Below, piece after piece: positions 7,556 through 14,309 of a stretch of DNA of 28,626 bases. The stretch is from an uncultured Campylobacter sp. (GTDB lineage Bacteria; Campylobacterota; Campylobacteria; Campylobacterales; Campylobacteraceae), in NCBI GenBank assembly GCA_900772495.1, contig CAAHEJ010000006.1:1-28626 (forward strand), written 5' to 3'. The translations under genes and the position numbers were made by a program. The notes under the pieces are model-generated. The model did not search any database and was not told the DNA's origin. It saw nothing but the letters and a program-made list of their open reading frames with translations. The first letter of the stretch is position 1; each line of letters begins with the position of its first letter.

Positions 7556-8881
7556 TTACACACCATATTTTGCGTAAAGGGCTTGAATTTTTGGCATAAA
7601 TTCTTTGTAAAGATTGTTGATATAATCTAGTGCTTTGGTTTGATTTGGCTTGTAGCCGTTTGCTTGCGCGGTATCAAATTCCTTGTAAAAATTTTCAAGC
7701 TCGGTAGGGTTTGTCATCTTTGAAAGCCTTTTGCCTTGCTCGTTCGCGTATAAAGGCATATCAAGCAAGCCTTTTTCCAAAGCTGTTTTTAAAATGTCGT
7801 TTAAATTCGCCTCGCCCTTAGCCAGCTTTTCAAAGCTTGTCAGCATTATGCTGACTCTTTCGCCCTGCTTTTCAATGAGCCTTTGCATAGTTTCTATGTA
7901 AGGGTTGATTTGCGTTTGTCCGCCATTTACGACATTGCCATTCATAAAGGACACAAAAAGTGCTTCAAGCGTGTAGTTCTCGCCGTCTTTATACATAGAC
8001 ATATCAGGGTTAAACCACTCCCAAGTTTTCTCGCCGTTCAGTCTCTGCGGTGTCCAGTCTAACTCTTGCGCGCCTACCACCACTTCAATGCTGTTTTTAA
8101 AAAGCTCTTGCCCAAGTTCCTGCGTTTCTTTTAAGGCTTGCTCGTCTTTGTATATGGCTGTGAGTTTGGGCATTTGCGTTACCTTGTCATACATACTATC
8201 AGTATGATGATAATCACGGCTATAACCCTTTGGCAACGCTGCTAAATCAGTCTCGCTAAAACTCGTCTTACCTCCAAAACTCAAATCAGCCAGCTGTGAA
8301 AAAAGAGCATAGTTCCATTTAAATGTATAAGCTATGTCGATATTACTATAATAAGACGGCTGTCCGTAATACTCCGCCGTTTGTTTGAAAAAGCTGTCAT
8401 TTGTGTTGATATTATAAAGCTCTTCAAGCGTGCTTGAATGGATTTTAAAGCTTTGTGGCAAGCCAGCAGCGATGTTAAAGTCCAAACCCATAAAACCTTT
8501 GCTATCCACTGAATAGCCGTAAAGTTTTGGATTAGCTGAGTTTTCATCTAAACTCGCTAGCATATCAGCAAGCAAATTTGAACTTTCGTTTGCATTTCGC
8601 GCTTCGATTTTTAGCGTAAAAATATCGCTTTGTGAGTTTAAATTCGTGCTGTTGGCTGAATTTTGTGCGCTTGTTTGTGTGGCGTTTTGCGCTGTGCTAA
8701 ACGCTACTGTTTTTGCCAAAGTCGTTTCATTTTGATTGACTATGCCATTGAAAGTTTGAAGTTGCTCTTTGAAAAGCACATTGCCGAATTTAATCCCGCT
8801 ATTTTCTTGTTGCTGTTTTTTTGTCAGCGCGATTTGAGCTATCGAATTTGTTTCATTTTGCGTAGAAAAAATGCTATTCAT
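7556..8881 (-). CDS. Cj0814-type flagellum-dependent secreted protein family member (copy 1)
   Basis: A 441-aa protein with no signal peptide or membrane helices. Residues ~60-100 are Asn/Ser/Thr-rich, followed by the motif YGYSVDSKGFMGLDFN-AAGLPQSFKIH near 120-148 and a helical C-terminal half. The motif is shared with the protein at 12455-13681 (about half identical over 40 residues). From memory it matches what NCBI calls the Cj0814 family of flagellar-dependent secreted proteins. The lack of a Sec signal and a textbook sigma-54 promoter upstream both fit export through the flagellar apparatus. I chose the ATG at 8881 because AAAGG lies seven bases before it and too close to the upstream GTG. 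The C39 and barrel genes follow at operon spacing. Its molecular function is unknown. Confidence 0.6.
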   Translation of the reverse strand: MNSIFSTQNETNSIAQIALTKKQQQENSGIKFGNVLFKEQLQTFNGIVNQNETTLAKTVAFSTAQNATQTSAQNSANSTNLNSQSDIFTLKIEARNANESSNLLADMLASLDENSANPKLYGYSVDSKGFMGLDFNIAAGLPQSFKIHSSTLEELYNINTNDSFFKQTAEYYGQPSYYSNIDIAYTFKWNYALFSQLADLSFGGKTSFSETDLAALPKGYSRDYHHTDSMYDKVTQMPKLTAIYKDEQALKETQELGQELFKNSIEVVVGAQELDWTPQRLNGEKTWEWFNPDMSMYKDGENYTLEALFVSFMNGNVVNGGQTQINPYIETMQRLIEKQGERVSIMLTSFEKLAKGEANLNDILKTALEKGLLDMPLYANEQGKRLSKMTNPTELENFYKEFDTAQANGYKPNQTKALDYINNLYKEFMPKIQALYAKYGV

Positions 8882-8927
8882 AGGCACACCTTTTTAAATT
8901 CTTTTTGTTTCTTTGCCCTTTTTGCAA

Positions 8928-8944
8928 GCAAATTTTGTGCCAAA
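8928..8944 (-). promoter_or_regulatory. Sigma-54 (RpoN) promoter of the copy-1 secreted-protein operon
   Basis: On the minus strand TTTGGCAC is followed by five bases and TTGCTT. The GG and GC dinucleotides are exactly ten bases apart, which is the -24/-12 geometry of RpoN promoters. Predicted transcription begins about 12 bases further on, near 8916, leaving a leader of about 35 nt before the ATG at 8881. In Campylobacter RpoN drives mid-class flagellar genes. The -24 element lies inside one arm of the inverted repeat at 8934-8966. Confidence 0.75.
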
Positions 8945-8966
8945 GCTCAAAAAGCTTTGGCACAAA
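8934..8966. terminator. 14-bp hairpin between the 155-aa gene and the sigma-54 promoter
   Basis: TTTGTGCCAAAGCT pairs perfectly with its complement around a five-base loop, starting four bases after the 155-aa gene stop. It could end that gene's transcript. However, neither strand has a strong U-run after it, so it may instead stabilise the 3' end, attenuate read-through or act as a DNA operator over the RpoN -24 element. Confidence 0.55.
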
Positions 8967-8970
8967 TGAT

Positions 8971-9438
8971 TTAATACCTTTGCCTAAATGCGTTATAAAT
9001 GGGTGTCATTGCTCCATAATGCCATATATTGCCTATATTATCTCTACTTGTGCCAGCTTGCATAAAATGCTCTTTTCTGCCATTTATCCAGCGTATTTTA
9101 CCAACTATTTTAACATCGTAACCATAGTATTTTGGGTCAAAACCAAGCTTGATTGCAGCCGATGATAAAGCAGCGGGGGTAGCATAATTACTTACGGTTG
9201 TATCAAAAACAAAATAAGCATAACTGCTATATGAACCACTATGGAAATCAAAGCCCGGTGCTCTTTGAAAGCCAAACCAACCAGCTTTAACCTGCATTAG
9301 TTCAGTTTCGGTAAGTTTTTTAACTCCGACAGAGTTTTGATTTAAAGCACCATTTGAGGCTTTAAACAACAAATCATTAGCATAAGCTAAATTTAGGCTT
9401 ACAAGTAAGCCAGCCACAACGAAAAGCAATCTTTTCAT
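8971..9438 (-). CDS. Secreted 155-aa protein with internal double-glycine-type leader motif
   Basis: I do not recognise a family. Residues 1-20 are a classic Sec signal ending in AYA. Residues 38-53 read GVKKLTETELMQVKAG. Counted from the Gly, this has Leu at -12, Glu at -8, Leu at -7 and Val at -4, the hydrophobic/Glu pattern of bacteriocin-type double-glycine leaders. The final pair is Ala-Gly rather than Gly-Gly. The remaining ~102 residues (from WFGFQRAPGF) are rich in Tyr, Phe, Trp, Gly and Ser, have no cysteine and are not hydrophobic enough to be membrane-embedded. A C39 peptidase is encoded two genes downstream, so this is the obvious candidate substrate. It has its own promoter and a strong GGAG site, suggesting high expression. 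Processing is inference. Confidence 0.65.
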   Translation of the reverse strand: MKRLLFVVAGLLVSLNLAYANDLLFKASNGALNQNSVGVKKLTETELMQVKAGWFGFQRAPGFDFHSGSYSSYAYFVFDTTVSNYATPAALSSAAIKLGFDPKYYGYDVKIVGKIRWINGRKEHFMQAGTSRDNIGNIWHYGAMTPIYNAFRQRY

Positions 9439-9473
9439 TTTTTCTCCTTTTTGTAGAATAATTTTGTGTCATA

Positions 9474-9479
9474 ATTGTA
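9474..9479 (-). promoter_or_regulatory. -10 box of the 155-aa secreted protein gene
   Basis: TACAAT on the minus strand, 35 bases before the ATG, inside a strongly AT-rich upstream region (9480-9560) with A/T runs. The GGAG ribosome-binding site at 9443-9446 is four bases from the start. The separate promoter argues that this gene is expressed independently of the downstream sigma-54 operon. Confidence 0.5.
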
Positions 9480-9562
9480 ACAAAATAAACTTAAATCAAA
9501 CTGAAATTATCTTTTATTTTTTACATTTTTTGAATTTTCAATACATTTTTTATCATTGTGAG

Positions 9563-9586
9563 ATAAGCCCTTTTTCAAGGGCTTAT
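9563..9586. terminator. Terminator hairpin downstream of dnaK
   Basis: A perfect 10-bp stem (ATAAGCCCTT) with a TTTC loop, identical in core and loop to the hairpin at 5963-5990. It lies about 30 bases past the dnaK stop and upstream of the next minus-strand gene's promoter, so it should insulate the two. The U-run on the minus strand is poor. Confidence 0.65.
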
Positions 9587-9617
9587 TGTGCGGTTTGAAT
9601 TTTGCTAATTTTAAGGC

Positions 9618-11495
9618 TCACTCCACCTCCGCATCTATGACATCATCGTCCTTTTTGCCTTTGCCGCTGGTTTCGCCATCGGTTGAGCCGTCTTTTTTAT
9701 ACATAGTTTCGGCGATTTTGTGCGAGGCATCGCTGAGTGCTTTCATCTTGCTTTCGATTTCTTCCTTGCTGGCGTTTTCGTTTTTCAGCACCTCTCTTAA
9801 CTCGTCCAAAGCCTTTTGTATGTTTGCCTTGTCCTCTTGCGGTATCTTTTCGCCAAGCTCGCCTAAGGATTTTTCCACTTGATGAGCCAAAGCCTCAGCT
9901 TGGTTGCGCGCGTCTATGACTTCTTTGCGCTTTTTGTCCTCTTCTTTGTGCAGCTCGGCATCTTTTACCATTTTTTCGATTTCTTCTTCGCTCAATCCGC
10001 TTGAACCCGTGATTTTAATCTCCTGCGCCTTGCCTGTGGCTTTGTCCTTTGCTGAGACGGTGAGAATTCCGTTTGCGTCTATGTCAAAGGTAACTTCGAT
10101 TTGTGGCATTCCGCGCGGGGCTGGGGGAATTCCCTCCAAGTTAAAATTCCCTAAGGACTTGTTGTCGCGGCTAAATTCACGCTCGCCTTGCAAGACATTT
10201 ATGGTTACTGCGCTTTGATTATCCTCAGCGGTTGAAAAGGTTTGTTCCTTTTTGGTAGGAATTGTCGTGCCTTTTTCGATGATTTTTGTCATCACACCGC
10301 CCAAAGTTTCTATGCCTAGCGAAAGTGGCGTAACATCAAGCAAAAGCACATCTTTGACATCGCCACGAATCACAGCACCTTGTATCGCTGCGCCTATGGC
10401 GACAACCTCGTCAGGATTTACGCTTTTGTTCAGCTCTTTGTTAAACGCCTTTTTTACCTCATCTTGAACGAGTGGCACGCGGGTAGAACCGCCAACCATA
10501 ACGATTTCTTTCACCTCGTCTTTTTTCAGCCCCGCATCTTTTACGACTTCGTTGATTTTGCTTATGGTTTCGCTTACCATCGACTCTATCATACTTTCAA
10601 ATTTAGCGCGGGTGATTTTTTTCACAAGGTGCTTTGGACCGCTCGCATCAGCCGTGATAAAGGGCAAATTCACCTCTGTTTCAGTGGCTGAGCTTAACTC
10701 TTTTTTCGCGTTTTCAGCCGCTTCTTTTAAGCGTTGCAAAGCCATAACATCTTTTTTCAAGTCAATGCCTTGCTCGTTTTTAAATTCGCTGGCTAAAAAG
10801 TCGATGAGCTTGTTGTCAAAGTCATCGCCACCCAAAAAGGCGTTGCCCCCTGTGGCAAGCACTTCTACGACATTGTCCCCTGTTTCAAGCACGGTTACAT
10901 CAAAAGTCCCGCCGCCCAGGTCATAAACCACTATCTTTTCGCTTTCTTTTTTGTCAAGCCCATAAGCAAGTGCAGCAGAAGTCGGCTCGTTGATGATTCT
11001 CAGCACATTTAGCCCTGCTATCGTGCCTGCTTCTTTTGTGGCTTTTCTTTGAGCGTCATTAAAATACGCTGGCACGGTAATCACCGCATCAACCACGCTT
11101 TCGCCCAAAAAGGCTTCGGCATCTTCTTTGAGTTTCATCAGCACTTTGGCTGAAATTTCTTGCGGGGTGTAAATTTTGCCCGCGATTTCAACCGCACAAG
11201 CACCATTTCGCTCGGTTATGTGATAAGGAAGGCGCGTTTTTGCTTCTTTTGCAGCGTCTTCGTTTATCATAAGCCCCATTATTCTTTTGATAGAATAAAT
11301 AGTCTTTTCAGGATTTGTTACAGCTTGGCGCTTTGCGCTGTCGCCCACTAAAACCTCGCCCTTGTCTGTGAATGCCACGACAGATGGCGTGGTATTTTTG
11401 CCTTCTTTGTTTGGGATTACCTTGCTTTCGCCGCGCTCATACACGGCAACGCACGAATTTGTCGTGCCTAAGTCTATACCGATAACTTTACTCAT
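9618..11495 (-). CDS. dnaK: Chaperone DnaK (Hsp70)
   Basis: DnaK is the ATP-dependent cytoplasmic Hsp70 that folds and rescues proteins with DnaJ and GrpE. The N-terminal ATPase domain starts GIDLGTTNSCVAVYE. IVVYDLGGGTFDVTVL lies near residue 190 and IVMVGGSTRVPLVQ near 330. The linker DVLLLDVTPLSLGIE leads into the substrate-binding domain near 380-400, and the C-terminal lid ends in the acidic tail DDDVIDAEVE. Its 625 aa are full length. It lies 22 bases downstream of grpE and is probably transcribed from the grpE promoter. A hairpin terminator follows. Confidence 0.98.
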   Translation of the reverse strand: MSKVIGIDLGTTNSCVAVYERGESKVIPNKEGKNTTPSVVAFTDKGEVLVGDSAKRQAVTNPEKTIYSIKRIMGLMINEDAAKEAKTRLPYHITERNGACAVEIAGKIYTPQEISAKVLMKLKEDAEAFLGESVVDAVITVPAYFNDAQRKATKEAGTIAGLNVLRIINEPTSAALAYGLDKKESEKIVVYDLGGGTFDVTVLETGDNVVEVLATGGNAFLGGDDFDNKLIDFLASEFKNEQGIDLKKDVMALQRLKEAAENAKKELSSATETEVNLPFITADASGPKHLVKKITRAKFESMIESMVSETISKINEVVKDAGLKKDEVKEIVMVGGSTRVPLVQDEVKKAFNKELNKSVNPDEVVAIGAAIQGAVIRGDVKDVLLLDVTPLSLGIETLGGVMTKIIEKGTTIPTKKEQTFSTAEDNQSAVTINVLQGEREFSRDNKSLGNFNLEGIPPAPRGMPQIEVTFDIDANGILTVSAKDKATGKAQEIKITGSSGLSEEEIEKMVKDAELHKEEDKKRKEVIDARNQAEALAHQVEKSLGELGEKIPQEDKANIQKALDELREVLKNENASKEEIESKMKALSDASHKIAETMYKKDGSTDGETSGKGKKDDDVIDAEVE

Positions 11496-11517
11496 TTTTT
11501 ATCCTTTCGTTGTCAAG

Positions 11518-12096
11518 TTATTTTGCGACACTAACTTTGCTCGGTCGCAACACGCGCTCGCCCATTTGGTAGCCTTTTTGAAAAACCTCCACAATGGCAG
11601 AGCTTTTATACTCATCACTAGCGACATTCATCATCGCTTCGTGTAAGTTCGGGTCGAACTCATCGTGCTTTTCGATGGGTTTAACGCCGTGTTTAGCAAG
11701 CTTTGCGAGAAACAAATCCAAAGTGTTCTTCACGCCCTCTTTAAATTTTACACTCGCATCATCTGCTGCTTCCATATTTGCCGCCGCTTCAAGCGCATCA
11801 AGCACATCGAGCAAATCTTTCGCAAAACTTTCGTTCGCGTAGGCTAGTGCGGACGCTTTTTCCTTTTCTAGCCGCTTTTTAATGTTTTCAAATTCAGCGT
11901 TTGCTCGCATATATTTGTCTTTAAGCTCGGCAAGCTGCATCTCACAAGCGATAAGTGCGTCTTTTTGCTCGCTCTCATCGCTATTTGCACTTTCACCTTG
12001 CGTAGCATCGCCGTTTTGGCTGCACTCATCGCTTTCGTTTTGAGTGATGAAATCCTGCTCGCTAGGGTTTTCGTGCCTGTCTTTTTTGTCTTTCAC
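11518..12096 (-). CDS. grpE: Nucleotide exchange factor GrpE
   Basis: GrpE releases ADP from DnaK. The 192-aa product has an acidic, disordered N-terminus, then a long coiled coil (AELKDKYMRANAEFENIKKR, residues about 55-75). The C-terminal beta domain carries the family signature around NLHEAMMNVASDE and VVEVFQKGY-type sequence, here IVEVFQKGYQMGERVLRPSKV. Translation starts at a GTG four bases after a near-perfect AAGGAGG. The gene is first in the grpE-dnaK pair. In C. jejuni hrcA precedes it; here it does not, and a non-coding gap followed by an unrelated secreted-protein gene lies upstream. Confidence 0.96.
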   Translation of the reverse strand: MKDKKDRHENPSEQDFITQNESDECSQNGDATQGESANSDESEQKDALIACEMQLAELKDKYMRANAEFENIKKRLEKEKASALAYANESFAKDLLDVLDALEAAANMEAADDASVKFKEGVKNTLDLFLAKLAKHGVKPIEKHDEFDPNLHEAMMNVASDEYKSSAIVEVFQKGYQMGERVLRPSKVSVAK

Positions 12097-12124
12097 GCTT
12101 CCTCCTTTTGAAAAAATTTAGAGT

Positions 12125-12154
12125 ATTATACAACATTGAGCGTAACAATGTCAA
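12125..12154 (-). promoter_or_regulatory. Consensus sigma-70 promoter with inverted-repeat operator for grpE-dnaK
   Basis: The minus strand has a perfect TTGACA, an 18-base spacer and a perfect TATAAT about 30 bases before the grpE start. This is unusual in a group that generally lacks -35 boxes. Inside the spacer and overlapping the -35 is the inverted repeat ACATTG-N7-CAATGT (12133-12151). The same segment also loosely matches the HspR HAIR box (CTTGA...TCAA, spacer one base longer). A heat-shock repressor operator is likely, but which repressor is unclear. It is not CIRCE. Confidence 0.7.
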
Positions 12155-12454
12155 GTATTTTTACAAAAAAATTAAAAAATTTTATTTAAAAAGTTTTAGC
12201 CTATTACACTAAACTTACATAAGCGTGATAAACTAATGTTTCCAAATAAGCCCCTACAAATTCAAAATCTCCCCTTAAATTTAATCACATTAAATTTAAA
12301 ATTTTTTAGCACAAAAAGCACCAACATAGCAAGAAATTTAGTAAATTTGTATTTCAAAATATCTTTTTATGGGAGTTAAAACAAGATTTAAAAAAGATGA
12401 AACGCCTAAAAACCTAAATTCAAAAATTCAAACAACAATTTAAATTTTTAAAAC
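12155..12454. other. AT-rich intergenic spacer with no gene
   Basis: A 300-bp spacer between the grpE promoter and the 3' end of the second flagellar-secretion-like gene. It has many AAATTTA/AAATTCA motifs and long A/T runs. I find no tRNA-like fold, no convincing terminator and no ORF with a ribosome-binding site. C. jejuni has hrcA upstream of grpE; I see no hrcA remnant here. Confidence 0.6.
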
Positions 12455-13681
12455 TCACGCTTTAATATCCACTTTATTTAAAGGCTTGATTTTGCTTAAA
12501 TTTAAGCTCATCAAATTTGCGTTTAAATCCGTGCCGTTTGCGTTAGAAAAACCGCTGTTTGAAATTTTATTGTTTAAATTCGCGCCATTTAAAACGCCAT
12601 TTTTGCCCACCTTGCTTAAATTTACGCCAAATAAAATTTCAAACATTTGCTCTTTTTGTGTGTCCTCTAAAATGCTTTTGTATTTAGCAAAGTATGAGTC
12701 TGTGAAAGCCTTGCTTTTGCTCGTTACTTGTATCGGTGAGCGTTTTTGCATCAAGTTTTGCTCGTTTTCATTTTGTGTCAAATTTAAGCTCAAATTCTGT
12801 AAATTTGCGCCTGAATTTTGCCCTGTGCTTTGCGTTTTATTCACATTAGTCAGCTCAAATTTTTTCTCCGCTTGCGCCTTAAATTCAAGCCATTTTTCTT
12901 TAAATTCAGCTATGCTTAAATCACTCGCTCGCATTATATTTTCAAAGCCAGAAGGATTTGCGCCCACGCCTAAAAGCCCAGCGATTTGGTTGTCGTTGAT
13001 GAAATTTTGCAGCTCTTGCACCTGCGCCTTACTCATCGTTTTGTCAAGCCCCATTATCTTGCCATACATATTGACTTCGCCCTCGATGAAATCGCTGTTG
13101 ATATAAAGGGCGAAAAGCGCGCTTTTGTCGATGCGCTCATCTTGCGTGTAAGGGCTGAGTGTATTTGGGCTTAAAAATGCTCCAAAATCGATATTTTCGG
13201 CTTTCAAGCCTTGTTTATCAAGCTCATTTTGTAGGGCGTTTATGGAGTTCAGTTTGTCGCTCAAACGCTTGTTTGTGGCACTTAAACGCGCAAATTCAAC
13301 TGCGCTGTAATTTTGCTGTAAATTTGCCCCCATATCGCTTTCAAAGGCTTTGTAGGCGTTGCCTAGCGTTTTGGCTATGTCGATGCTGTTGTGCGTTGGT
13401 ATAAAGCTTGTGAAAGTGTCGTAAAAAGATTTGATTTGTTTGGCGTGGATTTTAAAGCTTTTTGGTATGCCCGCCGCTTCGTTAAAATCCTGTGTGAAAA
13501 AGCCCTCATTATCCACGCCATAGCCTAAAATTTCACTTGTGGCTTGGCTTTTGTCTTTGGCAAAATTTGAATTTTGACTTGAATTTATGCTGTTTGCAAG
13601 GGTTGAATTTGCTGTGTTTGAATTTATGTTTGAAACATTTGTATAAGCATAGTTTGAGTGAGAATTTATAAAATTAAGCAT
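12455..13681 (-). CDS. Cj0814-type flagellum-dependent secreted protein family member (copy 2)
   Basis: A 408-aa protein without signal peptide or membrane helices. Its N-terminus is Asn/Ser-rich, followed by ILGYGVDNEGFFTQDFN-EAAGIPKSFKIH near residue 51-80. A mostly helical middle follows, then a second Asn/Leu-rich stretch near 290-330 and an Asn-rich C-terminus. The GY-VD-GF / DFN-AAG-P-SFKIH motif is shared with the gene at 7556-8881, so the two are diverged paralogues. I moved the start to the ATG at 13681 because GGAGG lies five bases upstream, dropping nine residues. A sigma-28-type promoter precedes it, which supports a late-flagellar secreted protein. The two copies flank dnaK-grpE in the same orientation. 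Function unknown. Confidence 0.62.
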   Translation of the reverse strand: MLNFINSHSNYAYTNVSNINSNTANSTLANSINSSQNSNFAKDKSQATSEILGYGVDNEGFFTQDFNEAAGIPKSFKIHAKQIKSFYDTFTSFIPTHNSIDIAKTLGNAYKAFESDMGANLQQNYSAVEFARLSATNKRLSDKLNSINALQNELDKQGLKAENIDFGAFLSPNTLSPYTQDERIDKSALFALYINSDFIEGEVNMYGKIMGLDKTMSKAQVQELQNFINDNQIAGLLGVGANPSGFENIMRASDLSIAEFKEKWLEFKAQAEKKFELTNVNKTQSTGQNSGANLQNLSLNLTQNENEQNLMQKRSPIQVTSKSKAFTDSYFAKYKSILEDTQKEQMFEILFGVNLSKVGKNGVLNGANLNNKISNSGFSNANGTDLNANLMSLNLSKIKPLNKVDIKA

Positions 13682-13708
13682 TGTAGCCTCCGTGCAAATT
13701 TTTGCCAA

Positions 13709-13735
13709 ATATCGACATAATTTTGCAAATTTTTA
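13709..13735 (-). promoter_or_regulatory. Sigma-28 (FliA) type promoter
   Basis: On the minus strand CGATAT, the Campylobacter FliA -10 consensus, lies 27 bases before the ATG at 13681. A TAAA sits 17 bases upstream of it, slightly wider than the usual 15-16. This fits class-3 flagellar expression of the downstream secreted-protein gene. Confidence 0.6.
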
Positions 13736-13837
13736 TGCCTTAAATTTGATTTATTTAGGGCTTGTTTTTTTAAATTTATCAAACAAAAGACAAAAAATTC
13801 AAAAAAATTTAAATTTCACTCTCAAAATGTAAATTTT

Positions 13838-13847
13838 ATGCTATAAT
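13838..13847 (+). promoter_or_regulatory. Extended -10 promoter of the 45-aa protein gene
   Basis: TGC-TATAAT, a perfect TGN extended -10, lies 31 bases before the ATG of the small ORF, with T/A-rich upstream DNA. The AAGAAGG ribosome-binding site lies between them at about 13865-13871. Confidence 0.65.
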
Positions 13848-13878
13848 CGGCTCTACATTTAAGAAAGAAGGTTTGAAA

Positions 13879-14016
13879 ATGAAAAATCTTACCGTGCAAG
13901 AGAAAAACGACTTGAATTCTTTTGTGTTTGACGCTTTGGGGCAGTGTCAAAAGGCGAATTTTTGGGAGTCGTTTTTGGCAAAAATCAAAGGCTTTTTCGC
14001 CCGCTTTTTTGGCTGA
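13879..14016 (+). CDS. 45-aa amphipathic small protein of unknown function
   Basis: Short ORF with its own strong promoter and ribosome-binding site. The N-terminal half (MKNLTVQEKNDLNSFVFDAL) is polar. The C-terminal half, WESFLAKIKGFFARFFG, forms a helix with Phe, Leu and Ile on one face and Lys and Arg on the other. This is typical of a peripheral membrane anchor or a membrane-active peptide. It has one cysteine. It is divergent from the sigma-28-driven secreted-protein gene and convergent with the 73-aa gene. I do not recognise a family. Possibilities are a membrane-binding regulator, a small toxin-like peptide or a conserved Campylobacter small protein. Expression is well supported by the upstream signals; function is not. 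Confidence 0.65.
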   Translation: MKNLTVQEKNDLNSFVFDALGQCQKANFWESFLAKIKGFFARFFG

Positions 14017-14087
14017 AAGCTCTTTTTACGCTAAATGCTCATTTAACGACAAACGACAAAGCCAGCAAAACGCCCTTTAAAAGAAAT

Positions 14088-14309
14088 TTACGCCTTGAAA
14101 AGCTCTTTGTTGTGCGTTTTTAGATACTCAACCACAGCTAAAATCTCATCAACGCCCTCTTTGTTTGAGTTTTCAAGCACCTTGTCGATGCACTCTATGT
14201 AAGCCTCCACAGCCTCTTCAAGCCTTTGGCGCTCTACGCCCGCATAAAGCAGCATAGCCTCCAAAACCACGCTTAACTCATACTGCAAGTCCTGCAAATC
14301 CTCGTTCAT
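14088..14309 (-). CDS. Conserved-looking 73-aa helical protein
   Basis: An acidic, all-helical protein (ELSVVLEAMLLYAGVERQRLEE, then EAYIECIDKVLE) with no membrane segment and one cysteine. Its ATG directly follows the TAG stop of the DHH gene, so it is translationally coupled and is the last gene of the Rrf2-flhA-DHH operon. I do not recognise a family. Size and helical make-up would suit a small chaperone or adaptor, but nothing proves it. Confidence 0.7.
   Translation of the reverse strand: MNEDLQDLQYELSVVLEAMLLYAGVERQRLEEAVEAYIECIDKVLENSNKEGVDEILAVVEYLKTHNKELFKA

Noticed and set aside
12368..12442. 24-codon plus-strand ORF (MGVKTRFKKDETPK...) in the grpE upstream spacer
   Set aside because: Too short, no ribosome-binding site, and in AT-rich RAATTY-containing DNA; likely chance.
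12486..13106. 206-aa plus-strand ORF antisense to the copy-2 secreted-protein gene
   Set aside because: The sense strand has the paralogue motif, an SD sequence and a sigma-28 promoter. The antisense frame is open because of the repeated AAATTT/AAATTC pattern and gives a Lys/Phe/Leu-biased product with no recognisable domain.
13682..13700. Possible sigma-54 site (TTTGG...TTTGC) just upstream of the copy-2 gene
   Set aside because: The GG-GC spacing is nine, not ten, and the predicted start would fall at the ATG; the CGATAT sigma-28 box fits better.
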